DNA from: CALNYS01 sp942490855
Lineage (GTDB): Bacteria; Planctomycetota; Phycisphaerae; Phycisphaerales; UBA1924
Length of the DNA: 64,000 bases
Assembly: GCA_942490855.1 (NCBI GenBank)
Contig: CALNYS010000001.1
Span: forward strand, 186,001-250,000
Direction: 5' to 3'
Within the stretch, counting starts at the first letter, position 1, and each line of letters opens with the position of its first letter. Below the pieces are notes generated by a model. It was not told the origin of the DNA, made no database searches, and worked only from the letters and a program-made list of their open reading frames with translations. Position numbers and translations under genes: made by a program. Shown piece after piece: positions 43,520-52,286 of this stretch.

Positions 43520-44011
43520 ATGAGCGACCTCAAAGCCGCGGCTCTCGGCGCCTTCGGGTTCGCCGCCATGACCACAGACAAAGCGTTCGAGGGGTTTGAC
43601 CAGTCAAACGCCTTTACCTGCCCCGACGAGGGCGGCAACCACGCCGCGTGGGTCGCCGGGCACCTCGCCCAGACCTACGCGTGGGTGCTCGACCGCTACG
43701 CCGGTGAGGGCGGCCTCGACCCCGCGCTCAAAGACCTCTTCGGCGGCGGCTCCGAACCCAAGGAAGACCCCGCGGTCTACCCGCCCTTCGACGAGCTCAT
43801 GGCGACCATGAAGGACCGCCGACAGGCGTTCACCGACTGGTTCAGCGCGCTCCCCGAGGAAAAAGCCGCCGAGCTGCTCGACGAGGAAGCCCGCATGTTC
43901 GGGCAGACCTTCGCGGGCATGGTCGGCGCGATGGGCGCCCACGAGAACTACCACGCGGGCCAGCTCTCCGTCGTGCGCAAGAAGCTCGGCATGGCCCGCA
44001 TCTTCGGGTGA
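43520..44011 (+). CDS. DinB-superfamily protein
   Basis: A 163-residue four-helix-bundle protein of the DinB/YfiT type. Metal-binding histidines are likely in WVAGHLAQTYAW and in AHENYHAGQLSVVRKKLG near the C-terminus, the normal spacing of the family. Members include thiol transferases and proteins of unknown role. It begins three bases after the gcvPB stop with an AGGAG overlapping that stop, so it is the last gene of the gcvPA-DUF1028-gcvPB transcript. Confidence 0.8.
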   Translation: MSDLKAAALGAFGFAAMTTDKAFEGFDQSNAFTCPDEGGNHAAWVAGHLAQTYAWVLDRYAGEGGLDPALKDLFGGGSEPKEDPAVYPPFDELMATMKDRRQAFTDWFSALPEEKAAELLDEEARMFGQTFAGMVGAMGAHENYHAGQLSVVRKKLGMARIFG

Positions 44012-44029
44012 GTTCTGATCCCCCTCTCC

Positions 44030-44055
44030 TCGAGGGAGAGGGGCTAGGGGAGAGG
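44030..44055. terminator. strong hairpin after the gcvP operon
   Basis: CCCCCTCTCC-TCGA-GGGAGAGGGG forms a 9-10 bp GC-rich stem right after the DinB-like gene. No T-run follows, so it may instead be a relic of the adjacent repeat family. Confidence 0.4.
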
Positions 44056-44112
44056 GCGGCGGGCGCGGTGTGGCGCTACGGCGCGAGTACACGATCGCGT
44101 AACGAATCCTCT

Positions 44113-44258
44113 CCCTCTCCCCATCCGATGGGGAGAGGGCCGGGGTGAGGGGCTCCCCATACTCCTCAGTCTGAGATCGAAGGAAACGCTCGCGCGCTCG
44201 CGGCCGGTGATTCAACCCCTCACCCCACCCCTCTCCCCTTGAAACAAGGGGAGAGGGA
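44113..44258. repeat. CCCTCTCCCC self-complementary intergenic repeat, copy B
   Basis: The same element as at 19861-20013, with the left hairpin around CCGATGGGGAGAGGG, the block GGTGAGGGGCTCCCC, the centre GAAACGCTCGCG and the right hairpin ending CAAGGGGAGAGGG. It ends a few bases before the priA stop codon, between two converging genes. Confidence 0.85.
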
Positions 44259-44264
44259 GCAGAC

Positions 44265-46565
44265 TCACAGCATCGTCACCGGGTCAACGTCCACCGCCGT
44301 GCGCCGGTCGTTCTTCGCGAGCCCGGCGCTGCGGATCGCCGCCAGCGCGTGCTGCACGCCCGCGGGCGAGGGCGCGCTGAGCACCACCTCAAACCGGAAA
44401 CGCTCCTGCACGCGCGTGATCACGCACGGCGTCGGCCCGTCGACGCGCAGCGCCGGGGCGCCGCAGGCGCGGGCGTGGTCGGCGATCTCCTGCGAGTGCC
44501 CCCGCGCCGCCTTTTCATCTTCGTCGCGCGTCACGATTCGCGCCATCCGCCACACGGGGGGCAGGTCGCACTCGCGCCGCGTGCGCAGCTCCGCGTCGGC
44601 GAACGTGTCGTAGTCGTGCGCCGCGGCGAGCGTGATCGCCGGCTCGTCCGGGCAGAACGTCTGCACGATGACCCGCCCGGGCTCCTTCGTGCGTCCCGCC
44701 CGCCCCGCGACCTGCGCCACGAGCTGGAACGTGCGCTCCGCGGCGCGGAAGTCGGGGATCGACAGCCCGGTGTCGGCGCTCAGCACGCCGACGAGGCGGA
44801 CCCCCGGGAAATCAAGCCCTTTCCCGATCATCTGCGTCCCGAGGATGACCCGCGCCTCTCCCGACGCGAACTTCCCGAGCGCCGCGTACCAGTCCGACGC
44901 CCGGCGCATCGTGTCCCCGTCGAGGCGCAGCAGGCTCCCCTCCTCCGCGAGCGCCGGGATCGCGTAGCGCAGCGCGTCCTCGGCCCGCTGGCTCCCCGCG
45001 CCCAGGCGGCGCGTCTTCGCCTCGCACAGCGGGCACGTCTTGGGCACGCGCTTCTCCGCGAGGCAGTGGTGGCAGCGCACGATCCCGCCGGCGGGCATCC
45101 CGGCGCGGTGCAGCACCATGTTCGCGTCGCACGAATCGCAGCGCAGCGTCCACTCGCACATCGTCCCGGCGCACGCGATCACGCTCGCGAACCCGCGCCG
45201 GTTCAGCAGCAGCACCGCCTGCCCGCCGTCCGCCAGCGTCTCCTCGAGCGCCCCGCGCAGCGTCGGGCCAAGCAGCGCGTCGCGCGCCAGCGGCGTCGTG
45301 TCGTGGTTGATCTCTTCCTTGAGGTCCACGATCCAGCAGCGCGGCAGCGTCGCGCCCGCCGGGCGCTCCGTCAGCCGGTGCAGCGCGTAGCGCCCCTCGC
45401 GCGCGTGCCGCCACGACTCGATCGACGGCGTCGCCGACCCCAGCACGATCGGGCACCCCGCCCGCTGCGCCCGCCGGATCGCCACGTCACGCCCGTGGTG
45501 GCGCGGCTGGGAATCCTCTTGTTTGTACGCCGAATCGTGCTCTTCATCGACGACGATCAGCCCCAGCTTCGCGCCGTGTTCAACGTCGAAGGGCGCGAAG
45601 ACCGCCGAGCGCGCGCCGATCACGATCCGCGCCTTGCCCTCCCGCGCCGACGCCCACTGCGCATGGCGCTGCGCCGCCGTCAGACCCGAGTGCAGCACCG
45701 CGACGCCCGCCTCGGCGAACCGCCCCGCGAAGCGCGACACCGTCTGCGGCGTCAGGCTGATCTCCGGCACCAGCACCAGCGCGCACTCGCCGCGCGCCAG
45801 CACCCGCTCGATCAGACGCAGGTACACCTCCGTTTTGCCCGAGCCCGTCACGCCGTGGAGCAGGTGGATCGCGAAGGCGCCGAGCGTCGGGGCGATCGCG
45901 TCCACCGCCCGCGACTGCTCGCCCGTCAGCGACGGTGGGGGGGCCGAGTCCGGCGCGATCTCGAACGGCCCCGCTTTGACGACCTTCGTGACGCGCTCCT
46001 CGAGCAGCCCGAGCGCGAGCAAGCGGTTGATCGGCCCGAGCGACGACGCGCCCGCGCGGCGCATCAGCTCCTTCGCGGGCAGCGGGAACTCGTCCTCGCG
46101 CAGTGCGCTGACGCGTTCCCACGCCTCGCGCGTCTTCGGGGGGAGTTTTTCGTCGGGGGCGCGGCCCGTGCGCACCAGCTCGCGCCGCGTCGTCTCGCCC
46201 GTGCGCGACTTCACCGCCGCGGGGAGCATCGCCGCCAGCGTCATCCCCAGCGGGCAGCAGTAGTACGAGGACACCCACTCGGCCAACTCCACCAGATCCG
46301 CCGGGAGCGACGCCCCGGTCCGGCTCGCGACGGGTTTGATTTTTGAGGTGTCAAAGTCCGGGGACACGTCCACGGCGACGACCACGCCGGGCGTCTTCTT
46401 TCCGCCCGAGCCCAGGGGCGCCTCGACCCGCTCGCCCACCCGCAGGTCGGCGAGGGCGCCCACCGCGGCGTACGTCAGCCCGCCCGGGCGGTCGAGCGAG
46501 CGCTCCATCGCCAGGCGCACGAAGCGTCGCTCGTCGGTCTGGTTGGCGAACAGCCCGTCTGCCAT
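44265..46565 (-). CDS. priA: primosomal protein N' (replication restart helicase)
   Basis: A 766-residue 3'-5' helicase. Walker A is LLHGVTGSGKTEVYLRL, the DEAH-type box is VDEEHDSAYKQEDSQPRHHGRDV, and motif III is LGSATPSIES. The zinc-binding insertion has paired cysteines (CAGTMCEWTLRCDSCDANMV, then CHHCLAEKRVPKTCPLCEAKT). The C-terminal helicase part has VILGTQMIGKGLDFPGVRLVGVLSADTGL. It reloads the replicative helicase at stalled forks. The minus-strand ATG is preceded by TACGCT at six bases, back to back with the carA promoter. Confidence 0.95.
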   Translation of the reverse strand: MADGLFANQTDERRFVRLAMERSLDRPGGLTYAAVGALADLRVGERVEAPLGSGGKKTPGVVVAVDVSPDFDTSKIKPVASRTGASLPADLVELAEWVSSYYCCPLGMTLAAMLPAAVKSRTGETTRRELVRTGRAPDEKLPPKTREAWERVSALREDEFPLPAKELMRRAGASSLGPINRLLALGLLEERVTKVVKAGPFEIAPDSAPPPSLTGEQSRAVDAIAPTLGAFAIHLLHGVTGSGKTEVYLRLIERVLARGECALVLVPEISLTPQTVSRFAGRFAEAGVAVLHSGLTAAQRHAQWASAREGKARIVIGARSAVFAPFDVEHGAKLGLIVVDEEHDSAYKQEDSQPRHHGRDVAIRRAQRAGCPIVLGSATPSIESWRHAREGRYALHRLTERPAGATLPRCWIVDLKEEINHDTTPLARDALLGPTLRGALEETLADGGQAVLLLNRRGFASVIACAGTMCEWTLRCDSCDANMVLHRAGMPAGGIVRCHHCLAEKRVPKTCPLCEAKTRRLGAGSQRAEDALRYAIPALAEEGSLLRLDGDTMRRASDWYAALGKFASGEARVILGTQMIGKGLDFPGVRLVGVLSADTGLSIPDFRAAERTFQLVAQVAGRAGRTKEPGRVIVQTFCPDEPAITLAAAHDYDTFADAELRTRRECDLPPVWRMARIVTRDEDEKAARGHSQEIADHARACGAPALRVDGPTPCVITRVQERFRFEVVLSAPSPAGVQHALAAIRSAGLAKNDRRTAVDVDPVTML

Positions 46566-46571
46566 CGCACC

Positions 46572-46577
46572 AGCGTA
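46572..46577 (-). promoter_or_regulatory. leaderless-type -10 element TACGCT for priA
   Basis: The minus-strand hexamer ends six bases before the priA ATG, in the 35-base gap between priA and carA. Confidence 0.55.
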
Positions 46578-46587
46578 GCGGCGCTCG

Positions 46588-46593
46588 TAGACT
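46588..46593 (+). promoter_or_regulatory. leaderless-type -10 element TAGACT for carA
   Basis: It ends seven bases before the carA ATG. The priA and carA -10 hexamers are only ten bases apart on opposite strands. Confidence 0.55.
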
Positions 46594-46600
46594 GCCTGCG

Positions 46601-47737
46601 ATGCCTACGACCACCACACGCAGACTCGCGCTCGAGGACGGCTCCGTCTGGACCGGGCGCCCCTTCGGCGCCCCGATCGACGGCGTGCGCACCAGCGAGA
46701 TCGTCTTCAACACCGCCATGACCGGCTACCAGGAGTCCCTCACCGACCCCTCGTACCGCGGGCAGACCCTCGTCTCGACCGCGCCGATCGTCGGCATCTA
46801 CGGGATCAACGAGGAGGACGGCGAGTCCGCGCGCGTGCAGGTCTCCGGGTTCATCGTCCACGAGCTGTCCCGGCGCGTCTCGAACCACCGGGCCACGACG
46901 GATCTTTCCTCGTTCCTCCAATCCGCCGGCGTCCCCGGCCTCGCCGACGTTGACACCCGCGCCCTGACCCGCTGCCTCCGCTCGGCAGGCGTGATGCGCG
47001 GGGCGATGACCGACGACGCCAGCGTCAGCGACGCCGATCTCGCCAGCGCGGCCGCGGCCGCCGCGCCCATGAGCGGGCAGAACCTCGCGTCGGAGGTCTC
47101 CTGCGAGGGCATCTCCCCGCGGCCGGCCGGCCAGGACGCGGTGCGCACGGTCCTGGCCCTCGACTGCGGCGCCAAACAGAACATTTTCCGCGAGCTCGAA
47201 AAACGCGGCTGCGCGGTCGTGCGGGTCCCGTGGGACACCCCGGCGGCGGAGCTCAAGGGGCGGCTCGACCGGGGCGAGGCCCAGGGTGTGCTCGTCAGCA
47301 ACGGGCCGGGCGATCCCGACGCCGTGGACGCCAGCGTCGCGACCCTGCGGGAGCTCATCAGCGGGCCGGCCGAGGACACGCCCCCGATCTTCGGGATCTG
47401 CCTGGGGAATCAGCTCCTGGCCCTGGCGGCGGGGGCGTCGACCTACAAGCTCAAGTTCGGGCACCGCGGGGCGAACCAGCCCGTCAAGAGCGAGCTCACG
47501 GGCAAGGTGGAGATCACCAGCCAGAACCACGGGTTCGCGGTCAAAGCCGACTCGCTGCCCGCGGGGGCCGAGGCGACGCACGTGAACCTCAACGACGGGA
47601 CGCTCGCCGGGTTCCGGCTGACGGACCGCCCGGTCTTCGCGGTCCAGCACCACCCCGAGGCGAGCCCGGGACCGCACGACGCGGCGTACTTGTTCGACCG
47701 GTTCATCGAGGCGATGGACGCGCGGTCGGGCTCGTGA
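46601..47737 (+). CDS. carA: carbamoyl-phosphate synthase small subunit
   Basis: A 378-residue glutaminase subunit. The N-terminal small-subunit domain has LEDGSVWTGRPFGA, IVFNTAMTGYQESLTDPSY and GVPGLADVDTRALTRCLR. The class I amidotransferase domain has VLVSNGPGDPDA, the nucleophile elbow FGICLGNQLLALA with Cys, QNHGFAV and the HHPEASPGPHD end with His and Glu. It supplies ammonia for carbamoyl phosphate (arginine and pyrimidines). carB is not adjacent. Its position opposite priA gives it a private promoter. Confidence 0.95.
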   Translation: MPTTTTRRLALEDGSVWTGRPFGAPIDGVRTSEIVFNTAMTGYQESLTDPSYRGQTLVSTAPIVGIYGINEEDGESARVQVSGFIVHELSRRVSNHRATTDLSSFLQSAGVPGLADVDTRALTRCLRSAGVMRGAMTDDASVSDADLASAAAAAAPMSGQNLASEVSCEGISPRPAGQDAVRTVLALDCGAKQNIFRELEKRGCAVVRVPWDTPAAELKGRLDRGEAQGVLVSNGPGDPDAVDASVATLRELISGPAEDTPPIFGICLGNQLLALAAGASTYKLKFGHRGANQPVKSELTGKVEITSQNHGFAVKADSLPAGAEATHVNLNDGTLAGFRLTDRPVFAVQHHPEASPGPHDAAYLFDRFIEAMDARSGS

Positions 47738-47971
47738 ACGCCTCGAAAGCGTGTTTTTCTTCCCCGAGTTGGGCGAATACAGGATCTTTCCGGAACCGAA
47801 GGGCGGTTGCGGGTGGACTAGACGGGCAGTAAGGTTCGCGCGGTTGCGCCGTGACACAGGTCGCGTCGCCGCCGATAGTTCATCGCGTGCGCTACGGGCT
47901 CGTCAGGATGCGTCCCGTGGTGTGCGTCCATCGGGCCGCCGGGGCGCGGTCCACGTTCTGGAGATCGCTCC

Positions 47972-50900
47972 ATGCCGCGTCGCTGGTACTCCTCGTACAC
48001 CTTTGCCTCGCTCTTCACCGCCGCCTCACTGGCGCTCGCTTCGGGCACGCCCGACCCGGCTGGAGACGCCGGGGCCGCGATCGCTAACGCGTCCGAGCTG
48101 ATCCAAACGGGTCGGCTCGTCGAAGCCCAGCGAGACCTGACGGTGCTCCGCAAGTTCTCGCTCACCCCCGCCCAGCGCGAACGCGTGGACCAGCTCCTCA
48201 CGCGCCGCCGAGCGTCGCCTCCGCTTTACCGACGTCGTCGAGATCAGCCTGCAGAAGGCCGAGCTCGATCTGATCACCGGCGACCTCCGCTCGGCCGAGC
48301 GTCAGGCCCGCGCCGCGATGAACGCCACGACCGCGACGCCCGCGCAGCGCGCCAGCGCCGGCGGCTTCCTCGCCGAGGTCGGTCAGCACCGCGACGAGAT
48401 CGCGCCCGCGATCCCCGCCGCCCTCGACCAGGCCGTCGCCGACTTCGCCCGGGAGGACTACGCCAGCGCCAGCGCCGGCTTCGACGCCGTCTACCGCTCG
48501 GGCGTCGAGCTCACCCCCGACCAGCTCCGCACCCTGACGCGTCACCGCAGCCGTCTCGCCGCGATCGAGATCGAGCGCGGCGCCGAGTTCGACTCGGCGC
48601 GTGTCGCGATGGGCCTGCTCCAGCCCGGCACCGTCCGGCGCGGCTCCGAGCAGGGCGGCGAACCGCAGACGGTCGAGGCTCAGACGCCCGCCGCGCGCCC
48701 GCCCAGGATGCCGACGCGTTCGAGGAAGCCCTCCGCTTCGAGGCCGCCCGCGTGCTCGCCGAGGCCGACCTCGCGTTCCAGGAAGGGCGCTACAACGAAG
48801 CGTTCGACAAGTACTCCGAGATCTCCGGTCAGCTCCGCGACTACGTGAGCGCCGACGAGCTCCGCCGCGCCAACGACCGCATGCCCGAGATCCGGGTGCT
48901 GCTGGGTCAGGCCGGCGGGGGGATCCTCGAGACCGAGCTCGAGCGCCGCCAGCTCATCGTCGATCAGGCCCGCGCCGAGTTCGACAACCTGCTCTCCCAG
49001 GCCCGCGAGGCGCTCGACGCCGGCGACACCGAGACCGCCCGCCAGCGCGCCAGCGAGGCCCGCCTGCGTCTGAACGAGGCCCGCGAGTTCCTCGCCCAGG
49101 ACGAGTTCGACAACCGCCTCAACCAGCAGCGCCAGATGCTCGTGACCATCGGCCAGCAGGAAGACGCGATCCGCCAGCAGGAGGCCGCTCAGCGCGAGAC
49201 CGAGCTGCGGAGCGAGTCCGCCCAGCGCGAGGCCCGCCTCGAACGCGAGCGTCAGGAGAAGATCATCGAGTCGCTGATGCGCATCCGTGCGCTGCAGCTC
49301 GAGCAGAAGTACGAAGAGGCGATCCAGGTCGTGGACCAGCTCCTCTTCATCGACCCGCAGAACGCCGCGGGCCTGCTGCTCAAGGACGTGCTGCAGGACA
49401 CGATGATGTACCGCGAGTTCAACCAGATCCAGCGCGACAAGCACCTGAGCTACGCGAAGGAATCCCTGCGGATGCAGGAGGGGATGATCATCCCCGACTC
49501 GCTGATCGAGTACCCCGCCGACTGGCCCGCGATCGTGCAGCGCCGCGTGCAGGGCGCCGGCGTCTACGCCGACCCGCCGCAGGACCGTCGCGTCCTGGCC
49601 GCCCTCGACACCACGAACATCCCGGCGTCCTTCACGGACAACACGCTCGAGGACGTTCTGAACTTCATCTCCACCGTTACCAACCTGAACGTTGACGTGG
49701 ACTGGGACTCGCTCGCCGAGGTGGGCGTCGACCGCGACACCCTCGTCTCGCTGAACCTCCAGCCGCTGCCGGCCCGCACGATCCTCGACCGCGTGCTCGC
49801 GAAGGTCAGCCCCGACGAGTTCAACTCCGCGGGCTGGGCGGTCAACGACGGCATCCTCGTCGTCGCCTCCGACTCCGCCCTGCGGCGCAACACGTTCATC
49901 CAGATCTACGACATCCAGGACCTGCTCTTCCAGATCCCCAACTTCACCGAGACCCCCGACCTCGAGCTCGGCTCGATCGTCCAGGGCCAGGGCGGTTCCG
50001 AGCAGGACTCCGACATCGAGGTCCCCGGCGGGCTCAGCGGCGAGGAGCTCCTCGAGCGCATCCGCGAGATCATCCAGACCAACGTCGACTTCGACGGCTG
50101 GCGCGACAACGGCGGCGACACCGGCGACATCCAGGAGCTCAACGGCAACCTGATCGTCACCAACACCGCCTCCAATCACCGCCACATCTCCAACCTGCTC
50201 TCCCAGCTCCGCGAGGTGCGCGCGATCCAGGTGAACGTCGAGGCCCGCTTCCTCTCGGTCAGCGAAGACTTCTTCGAGCAGGTCGGCTTCGACCTCGACG
50301 TGATCTTCAACGCCGACAACAACCAGTACCAGACCGCCCTCAACCAGCAGTTCGACTTCTCGAGCACGCAGGCCGGGACGCAGACGCTGCTGCCGTCGGA
50401 CCTCATCAGCCCGTTCTTCGGGCCCGAGCGCACCGGCTCGGCGAACGCGATCGTGCAGGACAACGTCGCCGAGGTCTTCGACGGCACCGACCCCTTCCCG
50501 CTCTACGTCACCGAGTCCGTGCCCTTCACGACGGTCATCCCCAACAACACGAGCCTGATCCCCGCGGCGCAGAACAGCCTGGGCCTCGCGAACACGCTCT
50601 TTGAGGGCTCGCCCTTCGCGAACGCGATCATCGGCGCCGACCCCGCGCTGGGCCTGGCCGCGACGTTCCTCGACGACATCCAGGTGGACCTCCTCGTCGA
50701 GGCGACCCAGGCCGACCAGCGCTCCGTGCAGCTCTCGGCGCCCCGCCTGACCTTCGCCAACGGGCGCTGGGCCAACATCGGCGTCGTGACGCAGCAGGCG
50801 TTCGTCACCGACCTCCAGCCCATCGTCGGCACCCGGTCGGTCGCGTTCGACCCCGACCCGGGCATCGTGTCCACCGGTTTCACGCTGCTCGTCCGCGGCG

Positions 50901-51346
50901 TGGTCTCGGCCGACCGGCGCTACGTCACCCTGATCGTCCTCGCCGAGACCGCGACCCTCGAGGCCCTCGTGCCCTTCCTGGTCAGCGCCCAGTCGCAGGG
51001 CGGGACGACGGCCGGCGGCGGGCAGGAGGAACAGCAGACGTTCTCCGGCACGCTCCAGCAGCCGACGATCAACTACACCGTGATCCAGACGAGCGCGACG
51101 GTCCCCGACCAGGGCACCGTGCTCCTGGGCGGGCAGCGCGTCAGCAACGACTACGAGATCGAGACCGGCGTGCCCGTGCTCTCGAAGCTCCCGCTGATCA
51201 ACCGGTTCTTCACGAACCGGATCGACGCCCGCGAGGAGCGGACGCTGCTGATTCTGATCAAGCCCACCGTGCTGATCCAGAACGAACAGGAAGAACTGAA
51301 CTTCCCCGGACTGCTCGACAGTGTGGACGGCTCCTTCGGGGGCTAA
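47972..51346 (+). CDS. secretin-family outer-membrane protein with long repeat-containing N-terminal half
   Basis: A large exported protein. The mature part begins with TPR-like, Glu/Arg-rich coiled segments (EALRFEAARVLAEADLAFQEG, ELRSESAQREARLERERQEK). Then comes a secretin N-domain (LEDVLNFISTVTNLNVDVDW), a second N-domain (LNGNLIVTNTASNHRHISNL) and the C-terminal secretin barrel, with SVQLSAPRLTFANGRWA, TVPDQGTVLLGGQRVSND and GVPVLSKLPLINRFFTNR. Between about 48203 and 48703 the sensible frame is shifted by one base and then returns, so one extra and one missing base are indicated. Corrected length is about 1124 residues. A 234-base promoter region lies upstream. It probably forms an envelope secretion or pilus pore. 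Confidence 0.85.
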   Translation: MPRRWYSSYTFASLFTAASLALASGTPDPAGDAGAAIANASELIQTGRLVEAQRDLTVLRKFSLTPAQRERVDQLLTRRRASPPLYRRRRDQPAEGRARSDHRRPPLGRASGPRRDERHDRDARAARQRRRLPRRGRSAPRRDRARDPRRPRPGRRRLRPGGLRQRQRRLRRRLPLGRRAHPRPAPHPDASPQPSRRDRDRARRRVRLGACRDGPAPARHRPARLRAGRRTADGRGSDARRAPAQDADAFEEALRFEAARVLAEADLAFQEGRYNEAFDKYSEISGQLRDYVSADELRRANDRMPEIRVLLGQAGGGILETELERRQLIVDQARAEFDNLLSQAREALDAGDTETARQRASEARLRLNEAREFLAQDEFDNRLNQQRQMLVTIGQQEDAIRQQEAAQRETELRSESAQREARLERERQEKIIESLMRIRALQLEQKYEEAIQVVDQLLFIDPQNAAGLLLKDVLQDTMMYREFNQIQRDKHLSYAKESLRMQEGMIIPDSLIEYPADWPAIVQRRVQGAGVYADPPQDRRVLAALDTTNIPASFTDNTLEDVLNFISTVTNLNVDVDWDSLAEVGVDRDTLVSLNLQPLPARTILDRVLAKVSPDEFNSAGWAVNDGILVVASDSALRRNTFIQIYDIQDLLFQIPNFTETPDLELGSIVQGQGGSEQDSDIEVPGGLSGEELLERIREIIQTNVDFDGWRDNGGDTGDIQELNGNLIVTNTASNHRHISNLLSQLREVRAIQVNVEARFLSVSEDFFEQVGFDLDVIFNADNNQYQTALNQQFDFSSTQAGTQTLLPSDLISPFFGPERTGSANAIVQDNVAEVFDGTDPFPLYVTESVPFTTVIPNNTSLIPAAQNSLGLANTLFEGSPFANAIIGADPALGLAATFLDDIQVDLLVEATQADQRSVQLSAPRLTFANGRWANIGVVTQQAFVTDLQPIVGTRSVAFDPDPGIVSTGFTLLVRGVVSADRRYVTLIVLAETATLEALVPFLVSAQSQGGTTAGGGQEEQQTFSGTLQQPTINYTVIQTSATVPDQGTVLLGGQRVSNDYEIETGVPVLSKLPLINRFFTNRIDAREERTLLILIKPTVLIQNEQEELNFPGLLDSVDGSFGG

Positions 51347-51431
51347 ACCTTGCCTGCTTGACCCTCTCACCCACGACGGGTAGCGTTGGAGCGACGCGCC
51401 GGGCATCTTGGCGCGCCGGAGAACGAACGTG

Positions 51432-51794
51432 ATGGACGCCGCCGACTCCCGACTTCGCATCAAAGACGAAGACGGCATCACCGTGGTCGAGTTCATCGAC
51501 CGGAACATCCTCGACGAGGCCAACATCCAGCAGATCGGCGACGAGATCTCGTCCATCATCGACGAGCGCGAGACGCCCCGCCTTGTGGTGAGCTTCGCCA
51601 ACGTCGAGCACCTCTCGAGCGCCGCGCTCGGCACGATGATCACCATCAACTCGAAGATCCGTCAAAAGAACGGCGACCTCCGGCTCGCCGATATCGACCC
51701 GCAGATCTACGAGGTGTTCGTCATCACCAAGCTCAACAAGCTGTTCAACATCCACGATTCTTCACAGGAAGCACTCGAGGTCCTGCGGGCCTGA
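51432..51794 (+). CDS. STAS-domain anti-sigma factor antagonist (RsbV/SpoIIAA-like)
   Basis: A 120-residue STAS protein: TVVEFIDRNILDEANIQQIG, then RLVVSFANVEHLSSAALGTMI with the phosphorylatable serine region, then NGDLRLADIDPQIYEVF and TKLNKLFNIHDS. When unphosphorylated such proteins bind an RsbW-like kinase. The next gene encodes one, 57 bases downstream. A GGAG lies ten bases before the ATG; the GTG immediately upstream at 51429 is an alternative start with better spacing. Confidence 0.88.
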   Translation: MDAADSRLRIKDEDGITVVEFIDRNILDEANIQQIGDEISSIIDERETPRLVVSFANVEHLSSAALGTMITINSKIRQKNGDLRLADIDPQIYEVFVITKLNKLFNIHDSSQEALEVLRA

Positions 51795-51851
51795 GCCGCC
51801 GCGTTCACTCCCGCGGGCTCGACGCACGGACGCGCCGCCCCACGCCGCGTC

Positions 51852-52283
51852 ATGAGCATCGACCCCGACACCCCGATGAGCCGAGCAGCGGTGTTGCCCG
51901 CCACCAACGCCAAGCGTGAGGCGATCGACCGCCTCGTCGCCGAGGCCGAGGCCGCCAGCTACCCGACCGCCGCCGTCTTCGCGGTCCGTCTCGCGGTCGA
52001 GGAAGCCCTCACCAACGCGATCAACCACGGGCACGCCCAACTCCCCGACGAGCCGGTCGAGCTCGCCTGGCGGGTCCTCCCCAACCGCATCGACGTCGAG
52101 GTGGTCGATCACGGCCCCGGCTTCGACCCGGACGAGTCGCCCGACCCCACCCTCGACGAGAACCTCGAGAACCCCGCGGGGCGCGGGCTCATGCTGATGC
52201 GCGCGTACATGACCTCCGTCGAGCACAGCCCGTCGGGGAACGCCGTGAAGATGACCTACTTCCGCCCGCGCGAGACCGGCTGA
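51852..52283 (+). CDS. RsbW/SpoIIAB-like HATPase (anti-sigma serine kinase)
   Basis: A 143-residue GHKL ATPase: N box VEEALTNAINHGHA, G1 box VVDHGPGFDPDE, and G2 box NPAGRGLMLMRAYMTSVEHS. This matches the serine-protein kinase/anti-sigma group rather than sensor histidine kinases, because no dimerisation or sensor domain is present. With the preceding STAS gene and the PP2C-type phosphatase at 17135-18010 a full partner-switching module could be assembled. No sigma factor gene is adjacent. Confidence 0.88.
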   Translation: MSIDPDTPMSRAAVLPATNAKREAIDRLVAEAEAASYPTAAVFAVRLAVEEALTNAINHGHAQLPDEPVELAWRVLPNRIDVEVVDHGPGFDPDESPDPTLDENLENPAGRGLMLMRAYMTSVEHSPSGNAVKMTYFRPRETG

Positions 52284-52286
52284 CCC

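Noticed and set aside
44265..46565. Several long plus-strand open frames opposite priA, and similar ones opposite purA, trpA and the M28 peptidase gene.
   Set aside because: They are antisense readings with low-complexity Arg/Ala/Gly/Pro composition, no start signals and no domains, as expected at very high GC.
51852..52283. A sensor histidine kinase.
   Set aside because: Only the ATPase domain is present, with no phosphoacceptor helix or sensor, and a STAS gene lies next to it.
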